From: a virus
Virus record (IMG/VR): IMGVR_UViG_3300009374_000012
Coordinates: 1 to 40,940 of that record
DNA length: 40,940 bases
Direction: 5' to 3' (one strand)
Part shown: in pieces, positions 1-9,081 of the stretch
Layout: each line of letters begins with the position of its first letter
Numbering within the stretch: the first letter of the stretch is position 1
Notes under the pieces: model-generated
What the model was told of the DNA's origin: nothing
Database searches by the model: none
What the model saw: the letters and a program-made list of their open reading frames with translations, nothing else
Program-made: the position numbers and the translations under genes

Positions 1-3000
1 CAGACTATTTCTTCGCCGCCAGTTATCTTTATTCTTCCATTTTGGCCCAATGCTATAAACACTGGTGTCGGGGCCCCTTGTGCAATAAATGTCTCATATT
101 TGGCATCGAAATCGCTTTTTGTGCCGCGATAGACTTTATCGCAATATTTCCATATCTCGTCAACATCCAGCATAACATGATATCGCATATCTCGTGTGTC
201 CATTGCTGTGTCATACCCCATTACCCCACCTTCTGACCAATCTGACAAAATGTCCTCTAATGAGTTTGCGGGAGTTGGCATTGAGGTAGTGACGTCACTT
301 GGATCCATGAACTCGGTTATACTGCCTCTCTCTGTTTCTTCTTTGATTCTAGATACTGGTTTTCTTTGAAGTATCTTTAAGCCCCTTATTTTCATAATTT
401 GAGGAATTAGTACTCTACGTAGATAGCGTGTTCGACTTTCTGTACCAACAAGCTCAAATTTGATTTCTATTTCGGCAGAATCTTGGCGGTGGATGGAGTT
501 ATTTGTACTAACGGTTCGGACGGTAGTAACACCTTCGATGCCACGAATCTCTGTTTGAATATCCATCATTTCGCCACCTAGATCTCGCCGAATAGACACC
601 AGCAGTCTTACGCTATAAATTCTCAAATCATAAGAATTGTCACTTTCATTAAGTGCTCTATCGATTCGCATTATCTGTTCCTCGACACTTTCTGGATTTG
701 CATTCCTGTATGCCTGCGCTGCAGCTTCAACGGGAGTCTGGCCTTGATCGTTAACGCCTATATTATCTTCCTGTGGCTGATTTCCTTGCGGCTCGATCCA
801 TCTATCAAAGTGTGGGCCGTATGCTGGGCCTTCCCATCGGTAATTTCGAGCGATGTAGCCAGCACCCGCAGTTATTAAAGCACTCTTTACGTTGCCCTCA
901 AAGTTTGTAGGAGCCCTGTTGTCGTCGCCCGGAAGCGAAAGCCAAGGAACTTCGACTGTGGCGGCTTGTAACATATCGTTCCATGTTGCTCGCTCGATTT
1001 TATTCATATGTTCGAAAGCTTCCTGATCCCAAGTATAGAACATAAGCATGGTCGCGAGCCTCGAATTAAATCTCGGATCTTCTCCGTTCTCCCACTCTGG
1101 TCGAGGTGGGGTACCGGCCATCCGACTAATATATCCCGCTATAGTGGCGAGATAACCGTCGTGTCGTTCTCGGGATCCTCTGGCTTCCTCTACCTTCTTC
1201 TTTTTCTCTCTGTATTCTTCTAGAGCCTCTTGGTAAATTGTCTCAAAAGCTATATGGATTCTCTCGATGTTCTTGTCGAGATACTCAACAAATTTGAAGG
1301 CGCCCTCGACCTCTTCTTCTGTATCGGCGGATTTGATGATAACTTCCATTCCGTACCCGAGGAAACGGTCTCCATTATGAGTCCGATTGGTTGCTTGTTT
1401 ATCGGTCAGCTCTGTTGGCTGAACGAGCCAAGTGCTCAAAATGGCACTTTTGGCCAAGTCAACACCAAACGAGTCGGCTGGCTTGTCGTATTTAGGATCG
1501 CCAAAGTCAAAGTTCATTTGTCGAGCAACATAGGCGTTTGCCTCTGCTTCAAGTCGATGAAGCTCTACCATTAGCGACTGGTTTGCAGCGCCGGTGTGAA
1601 CAACGTATCGGCGAAGGCCTTGGGAGGCGAGATGGCCGCCAAGAACGTCTACAATATCTACCTCGATTACCTCGGCAGTGCTTTGGGGAGTTCTTTGACG
1701 AGCAGGCCATCGATCTGCCATCTTCATCATCGCATTAGTCGGACGATACGATTTTGTTCTCGCATAATTCTGGAGAGAGAAACTCATTTCTCCCTCACCC
1801 TCATAGTATCTGAAATTCTTGAGGCTTTTTGCCCATTTCTTGTGTTCTTCGTCTTCCGCCTTTTTATCGTAATGTGATGGCGTGATGTATTCGTTTTCGA
1901 CAAGACTCCTGCGGATCCTCTCCTCGATCTCTGAATGATTTTCGTCCCATTCTCTTGAGATGTATTCTGCGAGGTACGCAACATCGTCAGGGTTGGTGCA
2001 ATCATCTAATGCTCTGCAAACTGTATGAACTACAACTGCCAAGTACCACTTGCCATGAGCGCGTCTCACGTCCCATTCCATCTCCTCGTACTCAGCGAAA
2101 GGTGCACCCAAAATATCCTGAAAGTCGCTTAATTGTTGCCAGTCGGTGCGGTGTGTATTCGGAATCTTCGGCATTGAGGTATCATCGCCGTTCAATTCGA
2201 GATACCAGCCGTCTTCAGCATCTTCAACGTTTGTTGCGCCAGTGAGTGGAACGATAAAGGTGCAGGTAGCGGTCGCCGAGACATAAATCTCCTCTGCACC
2301 ACCGCCGAACTCTAGGCCGTCGTGGACCTCTGCGTATATGATGGAATATTCCGCCGCTTGATTGTGGCTCTCCACAATGTCTTCAATCCTCTCGCTCCAT
2401 TCTTCTAATAGTGCTTGATGTACGTCTTCTTGATCGTGATCCTCGACGTTGACGTCTGGGTAATACTCCCCTTCTCCGCCTTCCGCGAAGAAGTGGTTGA
2501 GCATTGTGCCATCTTTTGTATCTTCATACGAGCCGCCGGTGCGGAAGAGATCTTCCATCTCTGGAAGCATCAAGCGACCGTCGGCGTCGACGAATTCTTC
2601 TTTTTGTTCGCCCCAAGCCCATTTCGTGACTGCTTGAAGAAAGCCCGGCACTGATGTTCCATATAGGCGCCTCTCTGGTACAGCGAATTCGGTGGCCATT
2701 TCGTGGTCTCCGAACCTGCGGAGCCTTACTCGTGCCTGAGCGCCAATGCCCTCGATGCTTCTCTGCTTGTCTCTGAAAATCTCCTGATCGTCGAGATCAG
2801 AAATGTTCTCGACTGCTTTGCTCTCGGGAACTTCGGGTTCTACTGGTTCGCTAAAGTTGATTCCAAGCTTCCATTCTTTGCCCACTACGGCAGCTTTGGC
2901 GGCCTTGATAAACACTTCGTCATTCAAGTGTTTACGCACACCTGTGGGTAATGATTTGAACGCGCTTTTGCTACTGTTTTGAATCCCGTCGATAATAGCG

Positions 3001-4331
3001 TCAACTCGGTCGTGCTTTTTAATTGTATTCTTTACGTCAAGTTCTTTCGCAACCTTTGGGAACTTTTTGTAATACTGGGTCATCCAAGTGTGGGCTTCCT
3101 GCTTCTGATCCCAAATCTTCTTTGCTCTCTCGTATTCTGCGTATTCGCTGTCGTCGGCGTATGGGGCGACAGGAGGTGCATAGCCGTTCTCGACCATCTC
3201 TCCTTCTGCGGAGATGTGGGCGGAATCGCCGGCTGTGACCACAGCGAGTAGAGCCGCCTTAATGTTGGGAAGAGTGAACCATTTTTCTGCTGAGAAGTCC
3301 AGTTGCGCAAACTCTACTCTGTATCTCTCTTGGAAAAACTTTGCAAACTTCTCCCAAAGAAATGCGCCATTACTATCAAAGAAGCGTTTGTATGGCTGGT
3401 GCTCTCCGACACCATCTCTTGTATTTTTGAAGTTCTTCCAAAACTTCTCGGCGTTTCTCAGGCGATCAACGATAGTTGCCCTGAAGCGTTTGTCGTCTGT
3501 GTTTTCGGAGCTTAGGCTCAATGCTTTACCGGACATTAGTCTCTCAAGCTCTTCTGGCTTGACAAGATAGGCTACGGGGCCATGGCCTCTGGACTCGGCT
3601 ACTGCACAATGGAAGTACCCAGAGCCCTCGCTGTGGCACGAGCGGATGTTGCTGATGTCGCTCATGCGGAGAACATCAAGAGGATGTCGCGAGAGGATAA
3701 CCTTCATACCTGTTGGCTTTGAAGTCCCTTGGTTGAGGAAGATCTGCTCGATCTGTTTCCACTGCTTTTCTTTGGTGTAATAAGTCTGCTTCTGGTTCCA
3801 CCAGTCTTTTAGCTCTTGCGGGAAACCCTTGTCCTTGAGAATGGCGCGAGACATGGTTGTTTCATCTGTCTTTGTGATAGTCTCGCCTGCTCTTGGGCCC
3901 TTGGGAATTGTGAGAGTGCGAGACTTGGTGAGACGTAAGTCAGCTACTTTAATTGGCTCCTCATATTCCTCCCCAGTTCCTAGCCGACGCTTCTTTTGCA
4001 TAACCGTGTTTACGGGGAACCTGCTTATCGCTGCCCATTCTGGATCCTCTGGTAATTCCCAGTCCTTCTCTACGAGAAGCATTACAATTTCATAAAGCTT
4101 TATGGCATCTTCCGATTCTACAGAAATTACTCTTCGGAGTTTTCCGTCGAACATTTCGTCAAATGAAAGTTTGCTGTAGTCTCCATCAAACCAATCCATA
4201 ACTTCTGTGGCGGCTCGTGGGCTAATTTCGTTGAGTTCGCGTTGTTCTGTGACGAGAGAACCTTTCTTTTGTTTCTTTTCTCGTCGGGCCTCATCTACAA
4301 AGTTAAACCATTTGCCAATACTAATATCCAT
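1..4331 (-). CDS. Giant virion-associated-type protein, partial (3' end outside window)
   Basis: The frame is open without a stop from the ATG at 4331 to the left edge, giving at least 1443 residues; the C-terminus is missing. I checked frame continuity by translating the whole stretch. The start has GGAG upstream and the ACTATTTA motif about 20 bp upstream. The protein is soluble, charged, and begins MDISIGKWFNFVDEARREK, a basic/acidic leader. Around residue 235 it has LSRHPLDVLRMSD followed by SCHSEG and a segment ending GPVAYLV. I recall a similar SRHP...MS...SC pattern in other phage proteins of unknown role. The visible C-terminal end (APTPVFIALGQNGRIKITGG) resembles the start of ParB-like nuclease/partition folds, but this is only suggestive. 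Size and late-type promoter suggest a virion or injected protein. Function is not known. Confidence 0.85.
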   Translation of the reverse strand, partial: MDISIGKWFNFVDEARREKKQKKGSLVTEQRELNEISPRAATEVMDWFDGDYSKLSFDEMFDGKLRRVISVESEDAIKLYEIVMLLVEKDWELPEDPEWAAISRFPVNTVMQKKRRLGTGEEYEEPIKVADLRLTKSRTLTIPKGPRAGETITKTDETTMSRAILKDKGFPQELKDWWNQKQTYYTKEKQWKQIEQIFLNQGTSKPTGMKVILSRHPLDVLRMSDISNIRSCHSEGSGYFHCAVAESRGHGPVAYLVKPEELERLMSGKALSLSSENTDDKRFRATIVDRLRNAEKFWKNFKNTRDGVGEHQPYKRFFDSNGAFLWEKFAKFFQERYRVEFAQLDFSAEKWFTLPNIKAALLAVVTAGDSAHISAEGEMVENGYAPPVAPYADDSEYAEYERAKKIWDQKQEAHTWMTQYYKKFPKVAKELDVKNTIKKHDRVDAIIDGIQNSSKSAFKSLPTGVRKHLNDEVFIKAAKAAVVGKEWKLGINFSEPVEPEVPESKAVENISDLDDQEIFRDKQRSIEGIGAQARVRLRRFGDHEMATEFAVPERRLYGTSVPGFLQAVTKWAWGEQKEEFVDADGRLMLPEMEDLFRTGGSYEDTKDGTMLNHFFAEGGEGEYYPDVNVEDHDQEDVHQALLEEWSERIEDIVESHNQAAEYSIIYAEVHDGLEFGGGAEEIYVSATATCTFIVPLTGATNVEDAEDGWYLELNGDDTSMPKIPNTHRTDWQQLSDFQDILGAPFAEYEEMEWDVRRAHGKWYLAVVVHTVCRALDDCTNPDDVAYLAEYISREWDENHSEIEERIRRSLVENEYITPSHYDKKAEDEEHKKWAKSLKNFRYYEGEGEMSFSLQNYARTKSYRPTNAMMKMADRWPARQRTPQSTAEVIEVDIVDVLGGHLASQGLRRYVVHTGAANQSLMVELHRLEAEANAYVARQMNFDFGDPKYDKPADSFGVDLAKSAILSTWLVQPTELTDKQATNRTHNGDRFLGYGMEVIIKSADTEEEVEGAFKFVEYLDKNIERIHIAFETIYQEALEEYREKKKKVEEARGSRERHDGYLATIAGYISRMAGTPPRPEWENGEDPRFNSRLATMLMFYTWDQEAFEHMNKIERATWNDMLQAATVEVPWLSLPGDDNRAPTNFEGNVKSALITAGAGYIARNYRWEGPAYGPHFDRWIEPQGNQPQEDNIGVNDQGQTPVEAAAQAYRNANPESVEEQIMRIDRALNESDNSYDLRIYSVRLLVSIRRDLGGEMMDIQTEIRGIEGVTTVRTVSTNNSIHRQDSAEIEIKFELVGTESRTRYLRRVLIPQIMKIRGLKILQRKPVSRIKEETERGSITEFMDPSDVTTSMPTPANSLEDILSDWSEGGVMGYDTAMDTRDMRYHVMLDVDEIWKYCDKVYRGTKSDFDAKYETFIAQGAPTPVFIALGQNGRIKITGGEEIV

Positions 4332-4352
4332 TTTATTGTTACTCCAGTGTCA

Positions 4353-4359
4353 TAAATAG
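4353..4359 (-). promoter_or_regulatory. Putative late promoter motif GACTATTTA
   Basis: The minus strand reads AAGACTATTTATGACACTGG about 20 bp before the giant gene. It matches six other sites in this window. No -35 box lies 17 bp upstream. Confidence 0.5.
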
Positions 4360-4372
4360 TCTTAGTTTTGAC

Positions 4373-4723
4373 TTACTCCCAGAACAATTGAATTGCCATT
4401 ATCAAGAATGATAAAAAGATACATAACATTGTTTTGGCTGTAAACATTGATTCATTTAAAAGATACCAAGTTAGTATCGGGAACGTGAAATAAGACATAC
4501 TGTATATCAAGAGCCGTGGGCCCCAGACCTCTCCTGTTGCTCTGTAGGCTATCCCAATTCCGTACCAGAAACACAAACTGGCAGGTATCGAATATATGAA
4601 AACTGTCAGTAGCGGCTTGTCTGCCCACCATTCCCACACAAATTGAGAATTAATTTGGAACCAACCTAACAATTGACCAACTGCAAACAATGTGCATGCT
4701 TTGAGTAATTCAGTAGTTTCCAA
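4373..4723 (-). CDS. Small four-helix membrane protein
   Basis: This 116-residue protein has about four hydrophobic segments (roughly residues 8-25, 37-56, 70-86 and 96-114) and Trp-rich loops (VWEWWADKP). The topology resembles small multidrug/DMT-like membrane proteins, and I recall similar short proteins in marine phage contigs. A holin role is possible but the gene does not sit beside the endolysin. It starts with TTG, chosen because a good AGGAG lies 7 bases upstream; the start overlaps the end of the preceding gene by 14 bases. The protein is probably placed in the inner membrane; its function is unknown. Confidence 0.7.
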   Translation of the reverse strand: METTELLKACTLFAVGQLLGWFQINSQFVWEWWADKPLLTVFIYSIPASLCFWYGIGIAYRATGEVWGPRLLIYSMSYFTFPILTWYLLNESMFTAKTMLCIFLSFLIMAIQLFWE

Positions 4724-5462
4724 TTATTATCTCCTTACAATTTGTTTTATCTGTTACTCGTCCATATTTGTCCAACATAGTAACATTAAAGTCTTTATAT
4801 AGCTTCAACACTTCAGGGTGGTAGTTGTAGACGACTATCCATTTATTTCCCAACTGAGACAATATGTCGAGTAGCTCTGAATGATTCAATATTGATACAT
4901 CAAAAGATTCTGAAGCAGATGTTAAAAAATCATACTTGAAATCGCCCACTGGGAATAATAGTGTATCTGTTGGCCTTATACTTTTTACTACTTCACTTAA
5001 CGTTCTCTCTCTGTCTCTAACGAAAGATATATTATCGTTTTTGAAATTTCTAGCTCTCATAGTTGCAATTGGGTTAAATCCACTACGCTCTAGTGTACCA
5101 CAAGATGCCAAACCCTCCGATGAACACCGATTTAGGACATAAAACAATGCTGCCCTATATAGCGGATCTGCGTGGGTGTGCCAACTTTCCTGCATAAAAG
5201 AATAATAATCATCCTCCATGCTATGATATATGTTTTCTGCCAGACCTATTATTCTATCTGGAGATTCTTGTATTAATGTCCAAAATTCATATATCGCCTG
5301 TTTATCTGTATGGGCTACTACTTTTCTGTCACTAGTCGCTATGCCTAGTTCCAAGTCCCCAGTATAAAGCATAAATGAGTGCACAGTGGCAACAGAAGAA
5401 ATATTTAGATCAATATAGTAATGAGCTTGTGATCGTGACGTATTTCTAAGAGGACTCTTCAT
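4710..5462 (-). CDS. D12-class adenine methylase homologue, catalytic motif lost
   Basis: About 250 residues from the ATG at 5462; an upstream in-frame start at 5531 would overlap the previous gene more. The middle resembles D12 (Dam-type) N6-adenine methyltransferases: SDRKVVAHTD then YRAALFYVLNR (102-112) and GFNP (128-131), matching the family order of helix, FLYLNR-like and GFNG-like segments. The N-terminal AdoMet loop (AGGK in active enzymes) is absent. Where DPPY should be, about residues 168-177, the sequence reads LLFPVGDFKY. A true methyltransferase reaction is therefore unlikely. It may be a DNA-binding or regulatory relic, or a subunit. An apparently intact D12 enzyme is encoded at 33071-33931. 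The family assignment is by pattern only. Confidence 0.55.
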   Translation of the reverse strand: MKSPLRNTSRSQAHYYIDLNISSVATVHSFMLYTGDLELGIATSDRKVVAHTDKQAIYEFWTLIQESPDRIIGLAENIYHSMEDDYYSFMQESWHTHADPLYRAALFYVLNRCSSEGLASCGTLERSGFNPIATMRARNFKNDNISFVRDRERTLSEVVKSIRPTDTLLFPVGDFKYDFLTSASESFDVSILNHSELLDILSQLGNKWIVVYNYHPEVLKLYKDFNVTMLDKYGRVTDKTNCKEIIIGNY

Positions 5463-5775
5463 CGTTATTTTGGCTCTGGGGGTATTGCTGCTGGGGAGGC
5501 TGGCTATCTTGCTGAACCTTGTAGGATACATAGTTGGTGATTAGTGTCGACACATCCGACAGGATAAAATCAATGTCTGCTAGGTGTTCACGGATTGCTG
5601 ATATATCTTCAACAGTCTTCATTGTCATTATAAAATCCAGACCATTGCGGTGAGCGGCCTCAAGACTTTCTACTTGATCTATAAGACGATGATTCGATTT
5701 ATTTAATAGATTGTTGACTTCAAGTGGCAACTCGTCTAAATCAATAGTATATTGAATTTTTACCCTCTGTTTCAT
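5446..5775 (-). CDS. Conserved-looking small phage protein, helical with Gln-rich tail
   Basis: This 109-residue protein starts MKQRVKIQYTIDLDELP, then forms predicted helices (roughly 20-95) that look coiled-coil-like, and ends in a low-complexity Pro/Gln/Ser tail (SQPPQQQYPQSQNNDEESS). Its ATG forms a TAATG overlap with the preceding gene's stop, so translation is probably coupled. The three genes from 6267 down to 5446 form a small cassette after groEL. I recognise no domain of known function. Confidence 0.75.
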   Translation of the reverse strand: MKQRVKIQYTIDLDELPLEVNNLLNKSNHRLIDQVESLEAAHRNGLDFIMTMKTVEDISAIREHLADIDFILSDVSTLITNYVSYKVQQDSQPPQQQYPQSQNNDEESS

Positions 5776-6068
5776 TATCCCTTCAGTAGTGTTCTGGACA
5801 CTTGGTTCATTTTGTTTTCGATTATCTGTGGACTGCCGATAACAATAATGTCTGCTGGGGTTGCGCCCCTGTTAATTGTTATCTTGGAGAACATGTGGCC
5901 GATCTCTAAGTCGCCATGAATCAAACGTTCCTCATTCAATCGGCGAGTATGCGCTTCCTCTCGAATCATAATAACATGCTCTGGGTTGATGTGAATTTCT
6001 CGTAGCGAGTATTCTCTGCCAGTTGTTATGGCCAAGTTTGAGTGGACTTCAGTTAGTTTGATTAGCAT
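5775..6068 (-). CDS. Small protein, weakly FlbD-like
   Basis: I chose the ATG at 6068 because GGAGG lies exactly 6 bases upstream; the in-frame ATG at 6074 directly abuts that GGAGG and cannot use it. The 97-residue product begins MLIKLTEVH and contains REIHINPEHVIMIREE, which resembles the short FlbD family pattern (MIKLTRLNG...LNPELIETIE). It ends NKMNQVSRTLLKG. It is predicted to be mainly beta strand in the first half. It overlaps the upstream gene by 20 bases and is translationally linked to the groEL operon. Function is unknown; the FlbD resemblance may be superficial. Confidence 0.7.
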   Translation of the reverse strand: MLIKLTEVHSNLAITTGREYSLREIHINPEHVIMIREEAHTRRLNEERLIHGDLEIGHMFSKITINRGATPADIIVIGSPQIIENKMNQVSRTLLKG

Positions 6069-6267
6069 TTGCATCCTCCATTGGATATATTTTATTTTTT
6101 AGTGTCGACCATCGCTGCCCCCTGACAACGACTTCTGCCCAGCGATCATCTTCTTTCAAAAAGATACCAATCTCTGGCTTTTCGGTGGTTAATATCAGCG
6201 AAGGATACTTCACACCCTCTCTTAAAGTCACTCCTTGTGGGATATGACACAAATCTCCTGATTTCAT
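6049..6267 (-). CDS. Small beta-rich protein following groEL
   Basis: I place the start at the ATG at 6267, one base after the groEL stop, which gives 72 residues beginning MKSGDLCHIPQGV. A longer frame from 6324 lies inside groEL. The pattern (GDL.HIPQG...., KPEIGIFL, EVVVRGQRWSTL) suggests a small SH3-like barrel. It occupies the place where groES normally sits, but it has no GroES mobile-loop or roof pattern; the GroES-like protein is at 24625-24915. I do not know its function. Confidence 0.65.
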   Translation of the reverse strand: MKSGDLCHIPQGVTLREGVKYPSLILTTEKPEIGIFLKEDDRWAEVVVRGQRWSTLKNKIYPMEDANANQTN

Positions 6268-6268
6268 T

Positions 6269-7846
6269 TTAACTTTGTCCTGTTTGTATAATCCCAAAAT
6301 TAGTTGTGATGAGGGTGCCAGCACAACTAGCAGCGTTTTGGAGAGCCGTTCGGGTTACCTTCACTGGGTCTATGATCCCACTTTCAATCATATTGGTTAA
6401 TTTCGAATTTCTGAAGTTCCAGCCTTGATCGGGGTCTGCATTTGCTACTTGTTCAATGATCAAGTCTGGTGAGTCACCAGCGTTTATTGCCATTTGACGA
6501 ATTGGTTCTCGGCAAGCTGCAACAACAATCTGTTTTGCCACATTTTGAACAGTATTATCAACATCTAGCGATATTTGTTTGGCCGCTCGCAGCAAAGCTG
6601 AGCCGCCGCCTGAAACAATGCCTTCCTCTTGAGCAGATCTGACTGCCTCTAGTGCATCCTCAATTCGGTGCTTCTTCTCGGTCATCTCTACTTCTGTGGA
6701 GCCTCCTACTCGGATGACAGCGACACCTGATGATAATCGCACTATACGCTCCTGTATTCGTTCACATTCTTGAATAGACTCAGTACCCTTGATTATATTT
6801 TTTAACGTCTCTATTCTGCCCTCAACGGCCTCGTAGTCGCTTGAGCCACCGACTATGGTGGTTATATATTTTGTGCTCTCGATGAACTTGGCTGTTCCGA
6901 GGTCTGCAAGTGTTACTTCGGTCAGTTTCTGACCACTCTCGCGAGTCACAAACGTGGCAGATGTTGAGATTGCCAAATCATTTAGCATATTGCGGCGTTC
7001 TTGGCCGTAAAACGGTGCCTTGATTGCGGCAATCTTTAGTGTGCCTCGCATAGCGTTCATAATCATTGCGGCAAGGGCTTGACCCTCGATATCTTCTGCC
7101 ACTAAGATAAGCGGTCTCCCTTCACGAGCAACCATTTCTAAGATGGGCAATATTTGCTCTACTGCCGATACCTTGTGATCTGTCACCAAAATCAGGGGCT
7201 CTTCGTAGTGCATGATTGCTCGGCGCTCGTCGGTTATAAATGCGCCGGCGCTATAGCCAGATTCAAACTTGAAGCCCTCTGTTACATCTAGGGATGTCTC
7301 TAGTGAGCGAGACTCTTCGATAGTGATTGAGCCATCTTGGCCAACACGATCAACCGCAAGAGAGATAAGTTTTCCAATTGTTTCATCATTGTTGGCTGAT
7401 ATTGTGGCTATGTGCGCAATATCTTCTACACTTGTCACTGGTGTTGCCATTTCCTTAAGAACTTTGGCTATCTCCCCTGTGACAGTCTCAATGCCTCTCT
7501 GTAGCTCTATTGGCGACACCCCAGACGCTATAAAACGCTGTGATTCTCGCAGGATAGCTCTTGCTAATACTGTTGATGTTGTTGTGCCATCGCCAGCATC
7601 GTTATTGGTATTGACTGCTGCTTGGCGGATGATCTCTGCGCCAGCGTTCTCTATTGGATCATCTAGCTGTACGAAGGCTGCGACCGTTACGCCATCTTTT
7701 GTAATGAAAGGTGATTTACCTTTCTCTTGTAAGAGAACATTGCGTCCTCTTGGGCCTAGCGTTGAAGCTACATTGTCTGCTAGTGTGTCTACGCCTCGTA
7801 AAATCTTTTCTTGTAGTGTACTGCCATTATCATAAGTTCTGCTCAT
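6269..7846 (-). CDS. groEL: Chaperonin GroEL (group I)
   Basis: The 525-residue protein is close to the normal length (about 545) and clearly GroEL: the nucleotide loop NNDAGDGTTTSTVLA (81-95), KAPFYGQERR in the apical domain, VGGSTEVEMTEKKHRIEDAL and AQEEGIVSGGGSAL in the lower equatorial/intermediate region. The catalytic Asp of the DGTTT loop (D86) and the Asp of the EDAL segment are present. The usual C-terminal Gly-Gly-Met repeat is missing; the protein ends IIQTGQS. It would assist folding of phage proteins, probably virion subunits, in the host cytoplasm. It has its own sigma70 promoter at 7874-7902 and a GAGG ribosome site. The cochaperonin gene is not adjacent but lies 17 kb away. 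Confidence 0.97.
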   Translation of the reverse strand: MSRTYDNGSTLQEKILRGVDTLADNVASTLGPRGRNVLLQEKGKSPFITKDGVTVAAFVQLDDPIENAGAEIIRQAAVNTNNDAGDGTTTSTVLARAILRESQRFIASGVSPIELQRGIETVTGEIAKVLKEMATPVTSVEDIAHIATISANNDETIGKLISLAVDRVGQDGSITIEESRSLETSLDVTEGFKFESGYSAGAFITDERRAIMHYEEPLILVTDHKVSAVEQILPILEMVAREGRPLILVAEDIEGQALAAMIMNAMRGTLKIAAIKAPFYGQERRNMLNDLAISTSATFVTRESGQKLTEVTLADLGTAKFIESTKYITTIVGGSSDYEAVEGRIETLKNIIKGTESIQECERIQERIVRLSSGVAVIRVGGSTEVEMTEKKHRIEDALEAVRSAQEEGIVSGGGSALLRAAKQISLDVDNTVQNVAKQIVVAACREPIRQMAINAGDSPDLIIEQVANADPDQGWNFRNSKLTNMIESGIIDPVKVTRTALQNAASCAGTLITTNFGIIQTGQS

Positions 7847-7873
7847 TAAGTCCTCTATTTGTTAGGTATTGTT

Positions 7874-7902
7874 ATTGTAACCCATTGCGGAAAAGATGTC
7901 AA
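7874..7902 (-). promoter_or_regulatory. Sigma70-type promoter of groEL
   Basis: On the minus strand TTGACA is followed by a 17-bp spacer and TACAAT, about 28 bp before the groEL start. The -35 box lies in the context CACTTGACA, shared with several other promoters here. The -35 overlaps the end of the upstream gene. Confidence 0.85.
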
Positions 7903-9077
7903 GTGTTTTCTTTAACTAAATCTGTTGGTGGGGTGCAACTTTCGTCGCCGTGGACATTTTTCTGTACCGTTTCTGAGAAAATGTTTGTGTCTGATTTGAA
8001 TCTTTCTGCCGATGTGGCGGTCATGGTTGATAAAAAATGATTCATATCTAATAGTACTTGATCAAATCGCTGTTGTACTTCCAACAGTTGACTCTTTATA
8101 TCCTCTAGATTTTCATTTGCCACTTGTAGAAGCTTTTGGTCGTCAGTTACAAGAGTCGCAATTAGATTTTCTGATGTAGCATATTCCGATGATTTGATTT
8201 TAAAGGAGTTTCGCAGATAATGAGCTACTGATTTATCACCCTCATTCACCTTCTTTTGCAACCCTAAGTCGCCAGCTATGTCTGCAATGCTTTTTGGCTT
8301 ACTTGCCTGGTCGTGTCTTCTAGTGTAGATATGCCAAATCTCATCGAAATGGGGTACCAGTTTTCGTGCATCATCTGCTGTTAGAGTGAATTTGAATACC
8401 TCTATTTGAGATACTGAAGAGCCTTGTCCTTCTTTAGAGAGAACATAGTATATCATATGGGCACTATCTAAATCCTCATACCTGTCGCCAACAGAGGCAG
8501 CCAACCCTCGTACAAGGTTAGCACCGGCGCCTTCTACACTTTTTCCATTCGCGATAGATTTAAGGGAATAGAACTCTTCACCATTTCCAGTTGGAATAAT
8601 GAAGTCTTGAATGCCAGCGGTGTCGGTGGCTCTCACTTGATAGCCTCCAAATAGAGCTGACAGAAATCCTTCCATAATAAACCCAGCGGTGGTGGCATCG
8701 AACTCTGCGAATACTCTTGAAATTGTGTTTAACAATTGAATGGTAGAGACAGTTTTAGATAGTTGGCACGTGCCTTCTTGACGATCTGGGCTGGAGTTTT
8801 GAATTTGCATTAGGTTATTCTGTAATGCTTGGAAAACACCATCTGGTGTGCCATCTGATTCTAGTGATTTAACATAATGTTCGACAATTTGTCGATCTAA
8901 TGTATTGTCACTTTCGTTGGAGACCTTTGCGCCCCATCGGGAAGTATTGATTGCTAGGTTACCTAAAATGTCCTCTATGGACTTTACCTTCTCTTCTTCT
9001 AGAATTTGTTTAGCCTGAATCACAGGAGCAGCATCCATTGCCTCCTCAATTAGCGCAAGTATTTCTTTTATATCCAT
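7899..9077 (-). CDS. Unknown protein with possible PD-(D/E)XK-like core
   Basis: This 392-residue protein is not one I can name. The N-terminal third is helical and acidic. Residues 130-175 read like a degenerate restriction-endonuclease fold: a helix with E136 (FIMEGFLSALFGG), then AGIQDF with D158, then EEFYSLKSI with S171-L-K173. That order of E, D and (x)xK is typical of PD-(D/E)XK cores, although the acidic residue before xK is Ser here. The C-terminal 100 residues form a likely coiled coil (LLQVANENLEDIKSQLLEVQQ). It lies between a ClpP-like protease and groEL, with GAGG before the ATG. Alternatives are a virion or scaffold-type protein. Confidence 0.6.
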   Translation of the reverse strand: MDIKEILALIEEAMDAAPVIQAKQILEEEKVKSIEDILGNLAINTSRWGAKVSNESDNTLDRQIVEHYVKSLESDGTPDGVFQALQNNLMQIQNSSPDRQEGTCQLSKTVSTIQLLNTISRVFAEFDATTAGFIMEGFLSALFGGYQVRATDTAGIQDFIIPTGNGEEFYSLKSIANGKSVEGAGANLVRGLAASVGDRYEDLDSAHMIYYVLSKEGQGSSVSQIEVFKFTLTADDARKLVPHFDEIWHIYTRRHDQASKPKSIADIAGDLGLQKKVNEGDKSVAHYLRNSFKIKSSEYATSENLIATLVTDDQKLLQVANENLEDIKSQLLEVQQRFDQVLLDMNHFLSTMTATSAERFKSDTNIFSETVQKNVHGDESCTPPTDLVKENT

Positions 9078-9081
9078 TTTG

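Noticed and set aside
1008-3570. Several plus-strand frames between 1000 and 3600
   Set aside because: The minus strand is open without a stop for the whole 4.3 kb, so these are shadows of the giant gene.
6049-6324. The small gene after groEL read as groES
   Set aside because: Its sequence has no GroES loop or roof pattern; the GroES-like protein is at 24625-24915. The longer frame also lies inside groEL.
7269-7835. A 188-codon open frame on the plus strand
   Set aside because: It is antisense inside groEL, has no ribosome site, and the groEL reading is unmistakable.
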